Assembly: GCF_001905885.1 (NCBI RefSeq)
Contig: NZ_LIYH01000005.1
Coordinates: 248,001 to 312,000 of the forward strand
Origin: Streptomyces sp. CB03234
Lineage (GTDB): Bacteria; Actinomycetota; Actinomycetes; Streptomycetales; Streptomycetaceae
DNA: 64,000 nt
Direction: 5' to 3'
The notes under the pieces were generated by a model. The model ran no database searches and had not been told where the DNA came from. It saw nothing but the letters and a program-made list of their open reading frames with translations. This document shows, piece after piece, positions 32,497 through 41,491 of the stretch (positions are counted from its first letter, which is position 1; each line of letters begins with the position of its first letter). The translations under genes were made by a program, and so were the position numbers.

Positions 32497-33929
32497 TCGG
32501 TGTCCGGGGAAGTGCTGGTCAGGTCGGTCATAGAGCCGGAGGAGAAGCACAGGTGCTGCTCGGCTTCGACCAGGAGATGCTGGACGCCGGGGTAGATGAC
32601 CTCACCGACCTTCCACAGCGCGATCCCGCGGCGCAGGCGCATGATGTGCTCGGCCGTCCAGGACGGCAGCCCCAGCCGTGACACTGTGGCCTCTGCCTCG
32701 GATTTCTTCTGGGAGTAGATGACGATGGTGTCGGCCATCTTCAAAGCCGCTTGGGTCTCCGGGCTGTCGTCAATGTCCGACAGGTGGTGGACGATGAAAA
32801 TGCAGCTCAGCCCATAGCCGCGAGCGAACTTCAGGAACTTCTCCAGAAGGCTGGCCAGCTGTGGAGTCCCGAGGACGTGCCATGCCTCCTCGCAGACGAG
32901 GATGCGCTTCCGCTGCGTGTAGCGGCGGCAGCCCGATTCCGGGTTCGGCCCGAGCTCCCAGGCCCCGGAGTTCGCGTCGACCACGACGCGTTCGTGCTGG
33001 CCCGGATCTGTCCCGCACTCGCACAGCGGGCGCAGCCAGACCTCTTCGAGGAAGACGCTGATGACCGCGACGAGGATCGTCATGGCGACGCCGCCGGACG
33101 GGACCTTGGTCAGGTCGAAGACGATCATGTCGGCGTCGAGATCCACGCCGAGGCTGGTCGGTCCGTCGAGCATGCCGGTGAGGTCGCCGGTCGCGTCCTG
33201 TTCGCTCCCACAGAGCCTGTCGAGTACGTACGACGCTTCCAGTCCGTCACCAAGGAGTTCGTCCCGCGTCCGCTGCTTAGCCGTGGCGTCGGACTCCTCC
33301 GGCGACCGGAGCGCGGCGGCGACGTCCGCCAGGACCGGTGTGCGGCCGAGGTCGCCCGCCCGCTGGTGGGCTCGGCGGATCGCGATGCGCAGTGCGGAGC
33401 CGGCGAACTCATCCAGGGGCTTGGCCAGGCCGAGTTCGACGATCGTCCGCACCAGTTCGATCTGCCGCTTGCCCGCGATGGCAGGGTCCATCGGGTTGAT
33501 GCACGAGGCGCCGCGGCCCCCACCCGGGGCGAACTTCACCGGGGCTTTGCCGGTCAGCGAGCGGCCAAGCGCGGCCCACTCCCCCTCCTCCCGCTCTTTC
33601 TGTTCCTTCGTGTCGAGCACGACCACCTGACGACCAAGCCGGATCTGCCGGGCGGTGTAGGTCTTGGTGAGCGCCGACTTCCCCCGGCCGGTGTCGCCCA
33701 TCACGATCATGTTGCCACCGGGAAGGCCGTCACCGAACGCCGAGAACGGGCAGTAGATGAACGCCTTCCCGCTGTACAGCTCCCGGCCGATGATCGCGCC
33801 CGCAGTACCGAGGGTGGGCGGCGCAATGGGGAGGTACAAGGCTTGGCTGGTGGTCGTCTCCGTGTAGAGCGGGCGGCGCACCGTTTCGTACATCGGGGAC
33901 AGCGGGGCGAGGTCGAGCAGGTCAGTCAC
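32493..33929 (-). CDS. virB4: VirB4-like T4SS ATPase
   Basis: 478 residues from GTG 33929 (GTGA overlap with the SCO6880 gene). VirB4 powers assembly and substrate movement of the conjugation channel. Walker A GDTGRGKSAL (about 78-87), then VVVLDTKEQKEREEGEW; CINPMDPAIAGKRQIELVR; Walker B RILVCEEAWHVLGTPQLASLLEKFLKFAR (about 340-368); arginine-finger region IVIYSQKKSEAE. Length and layout fit the short actinobacterial VirB4 whose N-terminal partner is the separate SCO6880 protein. Confidence 0.9.
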   Translation of the reverse strand: MTDLLDLAPLSPMYETVRRPLYTETTTSQALYLPIAPPTLGTAGAIIGRELYSGKAFIYCPFSAFGDGLPGGNMIVMGDTGRGKSALTKTYTARQIRLGRQVVVLDTKEQKEREEGEWAALGRSLTGKAPVKFAPGGGRGASCINPMDPAIAGKRQIELVRTIVELGLAKPLDEFAGSALRIAIRRAHQRAGDLGRTPVLADVAAALRSPEESDATAKQRTRDELLGDGLEASYVLDRLCGSEQDATGDLTGMLDGPTSLGVDLDADMIVFDLTKVPSGGVAMTILVAVISVFLEEVWLRPLCECGTDPGQHERVVVDANSGAWELGPNPESGCRRYTQRKRILVCEEAWHVLGTPQLASLLEKFLKFARGYGLSCIFIVHHLSDIDDSPETQAALKMADTIVIYSQKKSEAEATVSRLGLPSWTAEHIMRLRRGIALWKVGEVIYPGVQHLLVEAEQHLCFSSGSMTDLTSTSPDTE

Positions 33930-35452
33930 TTGATGCCTCCGGCGAGGGGGAGGGTCGTGGCGAAGGCGCGAGCGTGTTCGAGGTCGAGCCATTCGATCCG
34001 GAGGTGGGCGTTGCGGGCACGGGAAGCGGTCGTCCGCTTCGTGCGCTCCAGCTCTTCGGCGCTGCGCGCGGAGACGGTGATGTAGCCGACGACGGCGGAG
34101 CCGGCCGCGCCCGACGAGGCCAGGGCCATGCCCCGTGAGCCGGTGGCGCTGGCCGCGATCTGGTCGCGGGGGTCGATGTTCTTGCCGCGCTGACGGTCCC
34201 GGTGCATCTCCGCCTGATTGTTCGTGTCCTCCGCGAGCATCCGTTCCACGGCCTTGTCGTTCGGTTCGAGCTGCTGCGTGATCGAGACGGTGCGGATCAC
34301 GTCGGGCATCCCGATCAGCAGCGGCGACAGGAAGTCAGGGCCCACGGGTGTGGTGGGCCACCCGACGACGGCCGCCGTGGCGTGGAACCAGCTCTCGGTG
34401 GAGCCCGCTGCGCGGGTGGCGACGTGGGCGCCGTTTCGGACGTCGACGTTGCGGGGGAACGCGTGAGCCCGCGGGAGGTCCGTGTCCCAGATGGCGTGGT
34501 CCGGGTCGTAGGAGTTGCGGATGAACGCGGTCATCCGGCCTTCATCCAGGGGCGCGATCACCGAAAGGTCGGCGTCCTCCGCGCGAGACCACAGTTCCTC
34601 CAGGTACGCGGCCATAGCGGCGGCGACCCCCTCGTCACCGACGCCTCGGGCCGCGCCTTCGGCCGCCAGGTCTCGGGTGAACTTCGCGTGGATGGTGATG
34701 TAGTAGCGGTGCTCTTCCGCCGAGGTGGACACGGCATTGGCCAGTACGTCGTACGAGTCCTTCAGCCACTGCGGCGCGTCAGCCGTCGCCGCCGACTCGT
34801 CGCGCTGCGCGATGAAGCGCTGATGGGCGTAGGGGTCGGACTTCATCTGCCGGGCGAGGACCTGAATCCGCTTTACCGGGTGTTCCTCGACGTTGCCGAA
34901 CGCGTCGAGAAGTTCGCCCCAGCGCTCCAGGGCAACGACCTGTTCCCCTACCTCCTTGCCGCCCAGGCCGGGAGAGGCAATCTCCAGGGCGGCCGTGACG
35001 CAACGGGCCTCCGGCTGAAGGACCACGACCGCCTGCTGCCCGCGGACCGTGACCGGCACCCACGTCATGCCCGCGATGCCCTCCGGCTCCGCCAGGGCGG
35101 CGTCGGGCGGGGTACCGTCGCGGCCCACGCCGGCCTCGAAGGCCGGGGACACCCACACGCCCCCGGTACGGCGGAGCGCCTTGCGGTGGTAGCGGTTGAT
35201 CCGCCACCAGCGGTACAGCGTGCGCCGCTGGGACGTGCCCTTCGGCCGATACGGGGCGTACACGATGACGAGGGCGACCAGGATCGGCAAGACGAGGCAG
35301 GTCGCGGCGACAGCAGTCACGCCGTTGAAGAGGTAGCCGAACAGGATGCCGGTGACCGCACCGGCACCGAGAATGACCTGTTCACCGAGGTCGCGACGGC
35401 CGACCAGGCCCGTGGGGCGGTGCTTTCCGAACTGATACGTACGAGTCGACAT
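33926..35452 (-). CDS. SCO6880-family conjugation protein (PrgI/VirB3-VirB4 N-like)
   Basis: 508 residues. Two membrane segments near the start (VILGAGAVTGILFGYLF and TAVAATCLVLPILVALVIVY, about 26-66), then a large cytoplasmic part (TGGVWVSPAFEAGVGRDG, HRYYITIHAKFTRDLAAEG, ARNAHLRIEWLDLEHARAFATTLPLAGG). The SCO6880 family always sits next to VirB4 in actinobacterial T4SS operons and combines a VirB3/PrgI-like anchor with a VirB4 N-terminal-like domain. ATG 35452, 3 nt after the upstream stop. Confidence 0.88.
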   Translation of the reverse strand: MSTRTYQFGKHRPTGLVGRRDLGEQVILGAGAVTGILFGYLFNGVTAVAATCLVLPILVALVIVYAPYRPKGTSQRRTLYRWWRINRYHRKALRRTGGVWVSPAFEAGVGRDGTPPDAALAEPEGIAGMTWVPVTVRGQQAVVVLQPEARCVTAALEIASPGLGGKEVGEQVVALERWGELLDAFGNVEEHPVKRIQVLARQMKSDPYAHQRFIAQRDESAATADAPQWLKDSYDVLANAVSTSAEEHRYYITIHAKFTRDLAAEGAARGVGDEGVAAAMAAYLEELWSRAEDADLSVIAPLDEGRMTAFIRNSYDPDHAIWDTDLPRAHAFPRNVDVRNGAHVATRAAGSTESWFHATAAVVGWPTTPVGPDFLSPLLIGMPDVIRTVSITQQLEPNDKAVERMLAEDTNNQAEMHRDRQRGKNIDPRDQIAASATGSRGMALASSGAAGSAVVGYITVSARSAEELERTKRTTASRARNAHLRIEWLDLEHARAFATTLPLAGGIK

Positions 35453-35455
35453 GGG

Positions 35456-37099
35456 TCAGTCACTGTCCTTGCTGGGGGTCGGCCGTCCGGGAGCCTGGCC
35501 GCCCGACGGCCGCGAAGGCGGCAGGGGCGTGACCGAGGGCCCGGAGCCCGAGGCGGTTCCTGATGCAGAGGAAGGGGATGTGGGCGCCGGCGTCGGAGAG
35601 GCCGCCGGGGCCGGGCCCTGCGGCGGCGAGGGCGGCTGCGCCGTACTCGGGGCTCCACTGGTTCCCGGCGGACGTCCGGACGCTGCGTGGCTGCTGGCCG
35701 AGGACCAGTCCGGAGGAGCGCTGACGACCGGGCCGGAGGTGGCTCCCTCGGGGCGAGCAGCGGCCGGCGCACCGGATGAACTGGCCTGGTCATCGCTGCT
35801 GTGCGGGTTCTGAGGTTGTTCGGAGCCGCCGCCGTTGGCGGCATCGGTGCCCTGCATGCCCGGAGAACTCGCGGCCTTGTTCTTCGCCACATCGACGCCG
35901 GCCTTCGCCACGGCCGCCCCTGCGGCGACCAGCGGCCCGGCTGCGGCCGTTCCGCCGCCCATCTTGGTGGCCCCGGCCGCCTTGCTGCCCGCCGTCTTCG
36001 TGCCGCCGACCAAGGCGTCCTGCACGTGCGAGTTGATCGCACGGTTCGCATGCTGGCCGGGACCGTCGATCACAGCGGCCGGGCCGGAGGACTGGGCGGT
36101 CTTCCGGTCGTGGTGGAGCTGGGCCATCTCGTCACCGAAGGCGGGCACCCACTTGTAGAGCGTGCCAGAGGCGAACACCGCCAAGAGCAGGATCAGCGCA
36201 CCGACCAGCGTCTTGGAGACCGCGTCGGACATGCTGCCCGACGAGTCGCTGAGGATCGCGCCGCCGAGGCCGAGCAGGGCGAAGAGGACGGGCTTGGTGA
36301 GGCCGATCGCCACGATCGCTCCGACCCACTTCTTGCTCTTGCCCCACAGATCCCTGTCCACCAGCCCCGCGTTCACGATGGGTCCGAGCGCGACGGCCAC
36401 ATAGATGGCCGCGCTGCGGATCAGCAGCTCGACCCACATCAGCAGCGCGCCGAACATCATGATCAGGTTGACGACCAGCAGCTGACCCACACCCTCTGTG
36501 GGGTTCGCTGCCATCACCTTGAGGATGTTTTCCAGGAACGGCTTGAAGTTCGAGGTGGCGTACGGCTCGAAGATGGCCGTGACTTCGTCAATGGCCTTCA
36601 TCAGCAGGGCGATCGCGCCCGGTGTCATCGCGTTGACCACGAACTGGAGGAGCAGGAAGCCGATCGCCTCGGAGACTGCGGTGGTCACGGCGACCCCGCG
36701 GACCGCCCGCTTGGCCACGGCGATCAGCCACAGGGCCACGGTGAGCAGGCTGGAGGCCGCAAAAATGATCGCGTACTGCTTCAGGAAGCCAGCCGACGTG
36801 AGGTCGACCTTCGTCGTGTTCTGGATCAGCTCCAGCATCTTGCGCAGGAACCAGATGTTGGCCTCGGTGAGCTTCTGGAGCAGGAAGCCCAACGGGTCCT
36901 TGACGAAGTCGATCGCCGCCTTCGCCTCGCACACCATCGGGATGTAGCAGAACGGATTGGCGACCGCGGACGGGATGAAGAGGAACCCGATGATCACGTT
37001 GACCATGGCTACCGTCTGGAGGCGGTGCCTCCAGCGGCCCGGGGTGCCCCGCTCGATGGTCAGCAGGCCCGGGGCGTCGTCACGCAGTCGCAGGCGCAT
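35456..37099 (-). CDS. VirB6/TrbL-like polytopic membrane protein
   Basis: 547 residues beginning MRLRLRDDAPGLLTIERG (ATG 37099). About seven hydrophobic segments between residues 30 and 330 (VNVIIGFLFIPSAVANPFCY, AIIFAASSLLTVALWLIAVA, GFLLLQFVVNAMTPGAIALL, NLIMMFGALLMWVELLI, KPVLFALLGLGGAIL, KTLVGALILLLAVFASGTLY), then a 200-residue Gly/Pro/Ser/Ala-rich disordered tail. This is the layout of VirB6/TrbL inner-membrane channel proteins. Overlaps the upstream gene by 20 nt. Confidence 0.82.
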   Translation of the reverse strand: MRLRLRDDAPGLLTIERGTPGRWRHRLQTVAMVNVIIGFLFIPSAVANPFCYIPMVCEAKAAIDFVKDPLGFLLQKLTEANIWFLRKMLELIQNTTKVDLTSAGFLKQYAIIFAASSLLTVALWLIAVAKRAVRGVAVTTAVSEAIGFLLLQFVVNAMTPGAIALLMKAIDEVTAIFEPYATSNFKPFLENILKVMAANPTEGVGQLLVVNLIMMFGALLMWVELLIRSAAIYVAVALGPIVNAGLVDRDLWGKSKKWVGAIVAIGLTKPVLFALLGLGGAILSDSSGSMSDAVSKTLVGALILLLAVFASGTLYKWVPAFGDEMAQLHHDRKTAQSSGPAAVIDGPGQHANRAINSHVQDALVGGTKTAGSKAAGATKMGGGTAAAGPLVAAGAAVAKAGVDVAKNKAASSPGMQGTDAANGGGSEQPQNPHSSDDQASSSGAPAAARPEGATSGPVVSAPPDWSSASSHAASGRPPGTSGAPSTAQPPSPPQGPAPAASPTPAPTSPSSASGTASGSGPSVTPLPPSRPSGGQAPGRPTPSKDSD

Positions 37100-38393
37100 T
37101 GCTTGCACCCCCCACGTCCGCGAAGCTGTCGGCCGGAGCGGCCTCCTGCATGGCGGGCGGCGACGGTACGAGCGGTTCGGACGGCGTGACGGCCGTCGTC
37201 TTCCAGGTGCCGTCATCCCAAACGAGGTCCACGGTCATCCGGAGGAAGGCAACCTGCGGGCGCTGCGTCTCGTCCTTCCCGGCAACGCCGCCCACCGACG
37301 CGGTCCACAGCTCCACGCTCGCGGCTTGGCCGGAGTACGAGATCAAACGGGTGGCGAGTGCTGCCGTCCGCGTGATCAGTTCGCTTCCGTCGGCGGTCTT
37401 ACCATCGACGCCGACCCCGCGGTTCTCCATTACCAGGCGGGCCGTCGAGTCCGTGTCCGAAGTGACCGAGTGCAGCACGCTCGGCGCTGCGGTAGCCGCC
37501 AGCATCCGGTGCCGCCAGTCCTCATCGGTGAAGAACCTGGGATCGCCGTAGAGCATGGTGGCGCTGACGGCGGCGGCGCGGGCGCCGCGCTCGTCTCGTC
37601 CGTACACTGCCGGGAATCCGTCCCGTCCGGCGGCGCCGCTCAGGACGGGGTCTTCTGCAGCGGTCGGCACGTAGTCGGAGAAGTCGCTCGTAACGTTCGA
37701 CGCCTGCCGTGCGTCGATCGGTGCAACGAGCCCCGTCGTGCTCGAACTATCCTTCAGCTTCCAGTCGTTGGACTCCCAGGTGAGCGTGACCGTCACCGAC
37801 TGGAAGCCCGCCTTCGGCGTCGCGTGCCCGGCAGCGCTGCCGCGAACCGTCGTCGTCCACAGTCGGACCATCGCCCCGTGAGCGTCGAAGCCCAGGACGT
37901 GAGCCGAGAGGACACCGGTACGGGCGATGGCCTGCTTGGCGGAGACCTTGGAGTTGTCGCCCCGGAGGGCACTGACTGCTCCAGCGGCGGCGTGGTCGGC
38001 CTTCTTCGTCGCCGTGGCGGCAGTGCCCTGGGCCGCCATGACCGACACGGCGCGGTGGCGGATTTCCTTGTTCGTGAGGAACCCGGCACTGCCACTGACC
38101 GTCGTGTAGTTGGCTGCCGCAGCCTTGGCGCCGGCCTCCGTGTGCGGGTATCCCACGGGGACACCGTGCACCTCACGCACGCCCCCACCGCTCGCCTGCG
38201 GTGCCGTGTGGGCGGGTGCTGATGAGGCGGGGGCGGGGGCGGTCGGGTTGCCGGTGGCCAGGCTGACGATCACCCCGGCCACGGTGACGACCGCTGCTCC
38301 ACCGGCGGCGATGCCCCAGAGCTTCGGGGACGGCTTGCGTGCTCCGGCCGCCTTCGCGGAGGAATCGTTCCTCCGTCGGGATCGAGGGGCCAT
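37080..38393 (-). CDS. VirB8/TcpC-like conjugation membrane protein
   Basis: 437 residues. Basic cytosolic start (MAPRSRRRNDSSAKAAG), one membrane segment (LWGIAAGGAAVVTVAGVIVSLA, about 25-46), a Pro/Ala/Ser linker and two extracellular alpha+beta domains, about 75-245 and 250-400, each with the NTF2-like pattern of VirB8/TcpC (FQSVTVTLTWESNDWKLKD; AFLRMTVDLVWDDGTWKTTA). Expected to scaffold the channel in the membrane or wall. Assignment rests on topology and position rather than a signature motif. Confidence 0.72.
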   Translation of the reverse strand: MAPRSRRRNDSSAKAAGARKPSPKLWGIAAGGAAVVTVAGVIVSLATGNPTAPAPASSAPAHTAPQASGGGVREVHGVPVGYPHTEAGAKAAAANYTTVSGSAGFLTNKEIRHRAVSVMAAQGTAATATKKADHAAAGAVSALRGDNSKVSAKQAIARTGVLSAHVLGFDAHGAMVRLWTTTVRGSAAGHATPKAGFQSVTVTLTWESNDWKLKDSSSTTGLVAPIDARQASNVTSDFSDYVPTAAEDPVLSGAAGRDGFPAVYGRDERGARAAAVSATMLYGDPRFFTDEDWRHRMLAATAAPSVLHSVTSDTDSTARLVMENRGVGVDGKTADGSELITRTAALATRLISYSGQAASVELWTASVGGVAGKDETQRPQVAFLRMTVDLVWDDGTWKTTAVTPSEPLVPSPPAMQEAAPADSFADVGGASNAPATA

Positions 38394-38396
38394 GGG

Positions 38397-38735
38397 TCAC
38401 ACACCCATGCCGTACGTGATCGCGAAGATCGTGCCGAATGAGGCCACGAGGAAGACGCAGGCCAGGCCGCCGACCATCATGCCCTTGCCGCGCGAGCTGT
38501 CCATGGTGGAGTGGCCTTCACCGAACCACCCCTTGGACTTGCCGACGCCTGCGAGGAACGCGCCCGCGCCGACGACAAGGACCACGGCGGCGATGACGCC
38601 GAGGATGACCTTCGCCGTGTTGCCGAGCTTGCCGAAGGGGCCCCAGTCCGGCTTCACGCCGGAGACGACGTCGGCCCCCGCGGCGAGGGTGGTGTGCAGG
38701 GAGGGATCGGCAGCGGCAGACAGGAGGCTGTGCAT
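38397..38735 (-). CDS. small two-TM conjugation protein (VirB2-like)
   Basis: 112 residues with two hydrophobic segments, KVILGVIAAVVLVVGAGAFLAG (about 42-63) and GMMVGGLACVFLVASFGTIFAITYG (about 85-109), separated by a short polar loop GKSKGWFGEGHSTMDSSRGKG. This size and topology match VirB2-like pilin/channel subunits of Gram-positive T4SS. It ends 3 nt before the VirB8-like gene. Confidence 0.7.
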   Translation of the reverse strand: MHSLLSAAADPSLHTTLAAGADVVSGVKPDWGPFGKLGNTAKVILGVIAAVVLVVGAGAFLAGVGKSKGWFGEGHSTMDSSRGKGMMVGGLACVFLVASFGTIFAITYGMGV

Positions 38736-38781
38736 GTTGAGTCCTTGGTGCTTTAGGTGACTAGGGGGAGTTATGTGGCGA

Positions 38782-39759
38782 TTAGCCGATGTGCCGCATC
38801 GCGATGATCTGCGGCTTCCAGTAACTGAGCGGCTTGATCCGCACCTGGGCGCCCGTGTGGGGGGCGTCGATTACCTGGCCGTCGCCGATGTACATGCCGA
38901 CGTGTTCGGGGCCAGCGCTGCCGGGAACGGTGAACAGCAGGTCACCAGGCGCAAGTTGCGAAACGCTCTTGACCGGGGTGCCGGCGTGGACCTGGTCGTA
39001 GGTGGTCCGTGGGAGGTTCACTCCCGCCGCAGCCCAGGCCATTTTCGTGAGCGACGAGCAGTCGCAGCCGCCCATGCCCTCGTACGGCATGACGCAGCTG
39101 CCACCCCACCGGTACCAGGTGCCCAGGGCGGTCTTCGCTGCGGAGATCGCACGGGCGGCGCCCTTGCCCGCTGGAGCGTTCGGCCGGACGGCTTCCGCCC
39201 ACTTCGCGGCGAGTTCACGGATGTTCCGCACGTAGTCGCGGGTCTCGGGGTACGGCGGGATGCCGCCGTACTTGATCACGGCGCCGCCGCCCGCGTTGTA
39301 CGCGGCGAGCATGTTGTCCGTCGAGTCCCCCGGCACCTTCTTGACCTCTTTGGCGAGGACGCAGTCGTACTTCGCCTGTGCAGCGATGGCGTCGGCCGGG
39401 TTACGGATGTCCTTGATTCCGTCACCGTCGCCGTCCACGCCGTGCTGAGCCCAGGTCGCTGGCATGAACTGCGCAATGCCAAGAGCACCCACAGGTGACG
39501 TCGCGCCGGAGTCGAACTTGGACTCCGTGTAGAGCTGAGCCGCCAGGAGCGAGGCCGTTACCTGTGGACACTCGCCCGCGTGCTTGTTGATGAGTTCGCG
39601 GACCCAGCCAGGAACAGGTGCGTCCGTCGTGATACCGCCGCCGGGGCCGGTCTCCTGCGCCGAGGCGCTATCGGCTCCACCGAAGGTCGTCAGCAGGGCG
39701 ATACCCGAGACGACCGCGGCCGTGAACACTGCCAGGCCGGCTTGCGTGCCTTTGTTCAT
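38782..39759 (-). CDS. VirB1-like lytic transglycosylase fused to NlpC/P60 peptidase
   Basis: 325 residues, exported. Signal peptide/anchor at 8-34 (GLAVFTAAVVSGIALLTTF). SLT domain (about 50-190) with catalytic Glu79 in LYTESKFDSG, then ALGIAQFMPATW and MLAAYNAGGGAV. NlpC/P60 domain (about 200-325) with Cys in GGCDCSSLTKMAW (about 233), RTTYDQ, GDLLFTVPG and His in PEHVGMYIGDG. The pair cuts glycan strands and peptide stems so the channel can cross the wall. All catalytic residues are present. Confidence 0.92.
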   Translation of the reverse strand: MNKGTQAGLAVFTAAVVSGIALLTTFGGADSASAQETGPGGGITTDAPVPGWVRELINKHAGECPQVTASLLAAQLYTESKFDSGATSPVGALGIAQFMPATWAQHGVDGDGDGIKDIRNPADAIAAQAKYDCVLAKEVKKVPGDSTDNMLAAYNAGGGAVIKYGGIPPYPETRDYVRNIRELAAKWAEAVRPNAPAGKGAARAISAAKTALGTWYRWGGSCVMPYEGMGGCDCSSLTKMAWAAAGVNLPRTTYDQVHAGTPVKSVSQLAPGDLLFTVPGSAGPEHVGMYIGDGQVIDAPHTGAQVRIKPLSYWKPQIIAMRHIG

Positions 39760-39768
39760 CGCGGCCTG

Positions 39769-40371
39769 TCACGCCCAGGGCAAGGCGGTGACGCGCCAGC
39801 CCGCGGGGGTGTGCTCCAGGCGCAGAGCGATGTGTTCGCTGCTGCGGCGCGCGGGCCCGGACTGCGGGGTCGTCGTAAGGGTGTAAGCCACTCGGACCAG
39901 GGCGGAGGACTTCGTCACGGCCGGTGCCCCGTCGGGGACCACGGCAGAGGTGATCTCGACTGTCTGACGGGCCTTTTCGGCACGCAAGGCTGCCCAGGCG
40001 GCGTCCTGACTCGGCCGCTTCTGGGCCAGGACGCCCGCCAGTTCACCTGTCGCGAGCCTGGCCGCCCGAGCGCCGGCATCGGCGTACGAGTCGTCCTTGC
40101 CGTCACGTGCATCGTGCTCGGCGTAGGCCGTGGTGAAGGCCCGCGCCGTGTGCTCAACGTCCCTCGGCAAGGCGGTACTTGGCGGTGTTGCGGCGCTTCC
40201 CGTGCTCGGTGAGGCCGTCTCGGTGATGCCCGCCGAGACTGAATGCGGTGGTGCGGTCGTGGTCTGGGGCGGGCTGTCTGTCGAGCTGGAGCAGCCGGTC
40301 GACAGAGCTGCCAGGGAACCGACTATCCCCAAGGTGGCAGATATAGGTATAAAACGGCTGGATCGAGGCAT
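39769..40371 (-). CDS. lipoprotein, first gene of transfer operon
   Basis: 200 residues. Signal peptide ending in a lipobox LSTGC (Cys27). A 45-residue Ser/Thr/Pro linker is followed by an NTF2-like domain (HTARAFTTAYAEHDARDG, ALVRVAYTLTTTP, ALRLEHTPAGWRVTALPWA). Such lipoproteins resemble the extracellular half of TcpC/VirB8 proteins and probably join the transfer channel on the outer face of the membrane. The promoter should lie in 40372-40470. Confidence 0.78.
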   Translation of the reverse strand: MPRSSRFIPISATLGIVGSLAALSTGCSSSTDSPPQTTTAPPHSVSAGITETASPSTGSAATPPSTALPRDVEHTARAFTTAYAEHDARDGKDDSYADAGARAARLATGELAGVLAQKRPSQDAAWAALRAEKARQTVEITSAVVPDGAPAVTKSSALVRVAYTLTTTPQSGPARRSSEHIALRLEHTPAGWRVTALPWA

Positions 40372-40410
40372 GCGGGAACCACAATCTTGATGCAGGGATT
40401 TCGAGAGATC

Positions 40411-40447
40411 GGGTGTTGCGGCCCCTGAGAGAGGGGCCGCAACACCC
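40411..40447. terminator. 16-bp hairpin upstream of transfer operon
   Basis: Perfect arms 40411-40426 and 40432-40447 (GGGTGTTGCGGCCCCT, loop GAGAG). It lies 40 nt before the transfer operon start. As a leader stem it could attenuate the operon; as a terminator it would insulate it from upstream reading. Confidence 0.6.
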
Positions 40448-40788
40448 CTTCGCAGAAGGAGGGGGGAACTCCTCTTGCGGGCTTTACCGGCGATTGCCGA
40501 AGAATTAGAGGACTGGACCGGGGCCTGCGGGCCCCTATCCGGAGTACTTCTGATTCACGGGAAGGTTCAACCGTTCTTCACGTCAGCGCCGAACCCCGTG
40601 CCCATCGTCAACCCCGCGTCATGCGCTACGAGGGTGAGTCACGCAAGATTCATTACTCATATCAAGGCCATCAACCCCTCAATCGCTTAGCGAGATCGCC
40701 GAACAGATCCATCGGCCAGAAAGCGCCTTGTGGCGTTGGCCGTGCCTGAATCCTCGCAGGGGTTCGCGGACAACTCGAATCAACAAAA
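40448..40788. other. 488-bp gap (40372-40859): no gene seen between its two hairpins
   Basis: This stretch between the two hairpins has no convincing frame with local codon bias; a 71-codon frame at 40475-40690 lacks it. It is less GC-rich than its surroundings (for example ATTCATTACTCATATCAAGG near 40649) and has a small GGGGCC/GGCCCC stem near 40518-40535. It may hold the transfer promoter, a small RNA or both. Confidence 0.4.
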
Positions 40789-40825
40789 AAGTCGGAACCT
40801 AATTCCAGGAATTAGGTTCCGACTT
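40789..40825 (-). terminator. rho-independent terminator
   Basis: Perfect 18-bp arms (40789-40806 and 40808-40825) around one base. Read leftward, the stem runs straight into TTTTTT (complement of 40785-40790). It lies 35 nt after the stop of the leftward gene ending at 40860, so it ends the rep/DUF2637 transcript. AT content within the arms (CCTAATTCC) is unusual here. Confidence 0.88.
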
Positions 40826-40859
40826 CTGCGGCCGGGAGGGTGTTTCGGGCGGTCTGGCC

Positions 40860-41408
40860 CTAAAAGGTCGTGCGGTGCAAGTGCTCGATCGCCACGCCGA
40901 GCCACGGCGCGGGCGGGCCGGTGAGGAGCAGCGGCGCGCACACGGTGTACGAGAGCACGACTTCGGGCTGTCCCGTCGTAACCCCGGCCAGGAGGGCATG
41001 GTCGAACGGCAACCAAGCAGAAGACCCGAACGGCCTGAGCCGTACTCCGGCGGAGGTCAGTGCCACCCGAGCCATGGTGTGATCTCGCCACTGCGGCTCA
41101 GCGGCAGCCTCTGCCTCCTGGCGCCGCTGGGTGTCCAACCGGTGGTTGGGCACCCAGCGCCGGCCGAAGGCCGGGTGGTTCTCGAAGTAGCCCGCCGGCC
41201 GCGCCTGGACGACGTCAGTTCCGTAGAACCGGGCGACCGAGCACACGACATCCGCCAGGGCGATCTCCCCGTCTGCGAGGGGTAGGTCGTCCACCTGGAC
41301 AGGTGCAAGTTCGCCTCCGTTCTGGAGGTGGAGCGCGAGCGCTGCCGCCGCGTGAGCGGCATCAGGGCGGGCGGCGTCCTCCGACCAGCCCTGTCGGCGT
41401 CGCCACAT
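40860..41408 (-). CDS. hypothetical protein (182 aa)
   Basis: 182 residues beginning MWRRRQGWSEDAARPDAAH (ATG 41408, GGGAAGGA ribosome binding site). Ala-rich helices, then beta-rich C-terminal half (MARVALTSAGVRLRPFGSS, EVVLSYTVCAPLLLTGPP). No signal peptide or family recognised. Last gene before the terminator. Start at 41441 is possible but has a weaker binding site. Confidence 0.6.
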   Translation of the reverse strand: MWRRRQGWSEDAARPDAAHAAAALALHLQNGGELAPVQVDDLPLADGEIALADVVCSVARFYGTDVVQARPAGYFENHPAFGRRWVPNHRLDTQRRQEAEAAAEPQWRDHTMARVALTSAGVRLRPFGSSAWLPFDHALLAGVTTGQPEVVLSYTVCAPLLLTGPPAPWLGVAIEHLHRTTF

Positions 41409-41491
41409 GGTCCTTCCCTTCTGATCAAGCAGACCGTCCATGGCCTCTACAGCGAGGAGCCGCAGAGGCCATGGGCACCTGTGAGATGAAA

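Noticed and set aside
40475-40690. 71-codon frame in the gap before the transfer operon
   Set aside because: Third codon positions are not GC-biased, no ribosome binding site, and it lies in a segment that looks non-coding.
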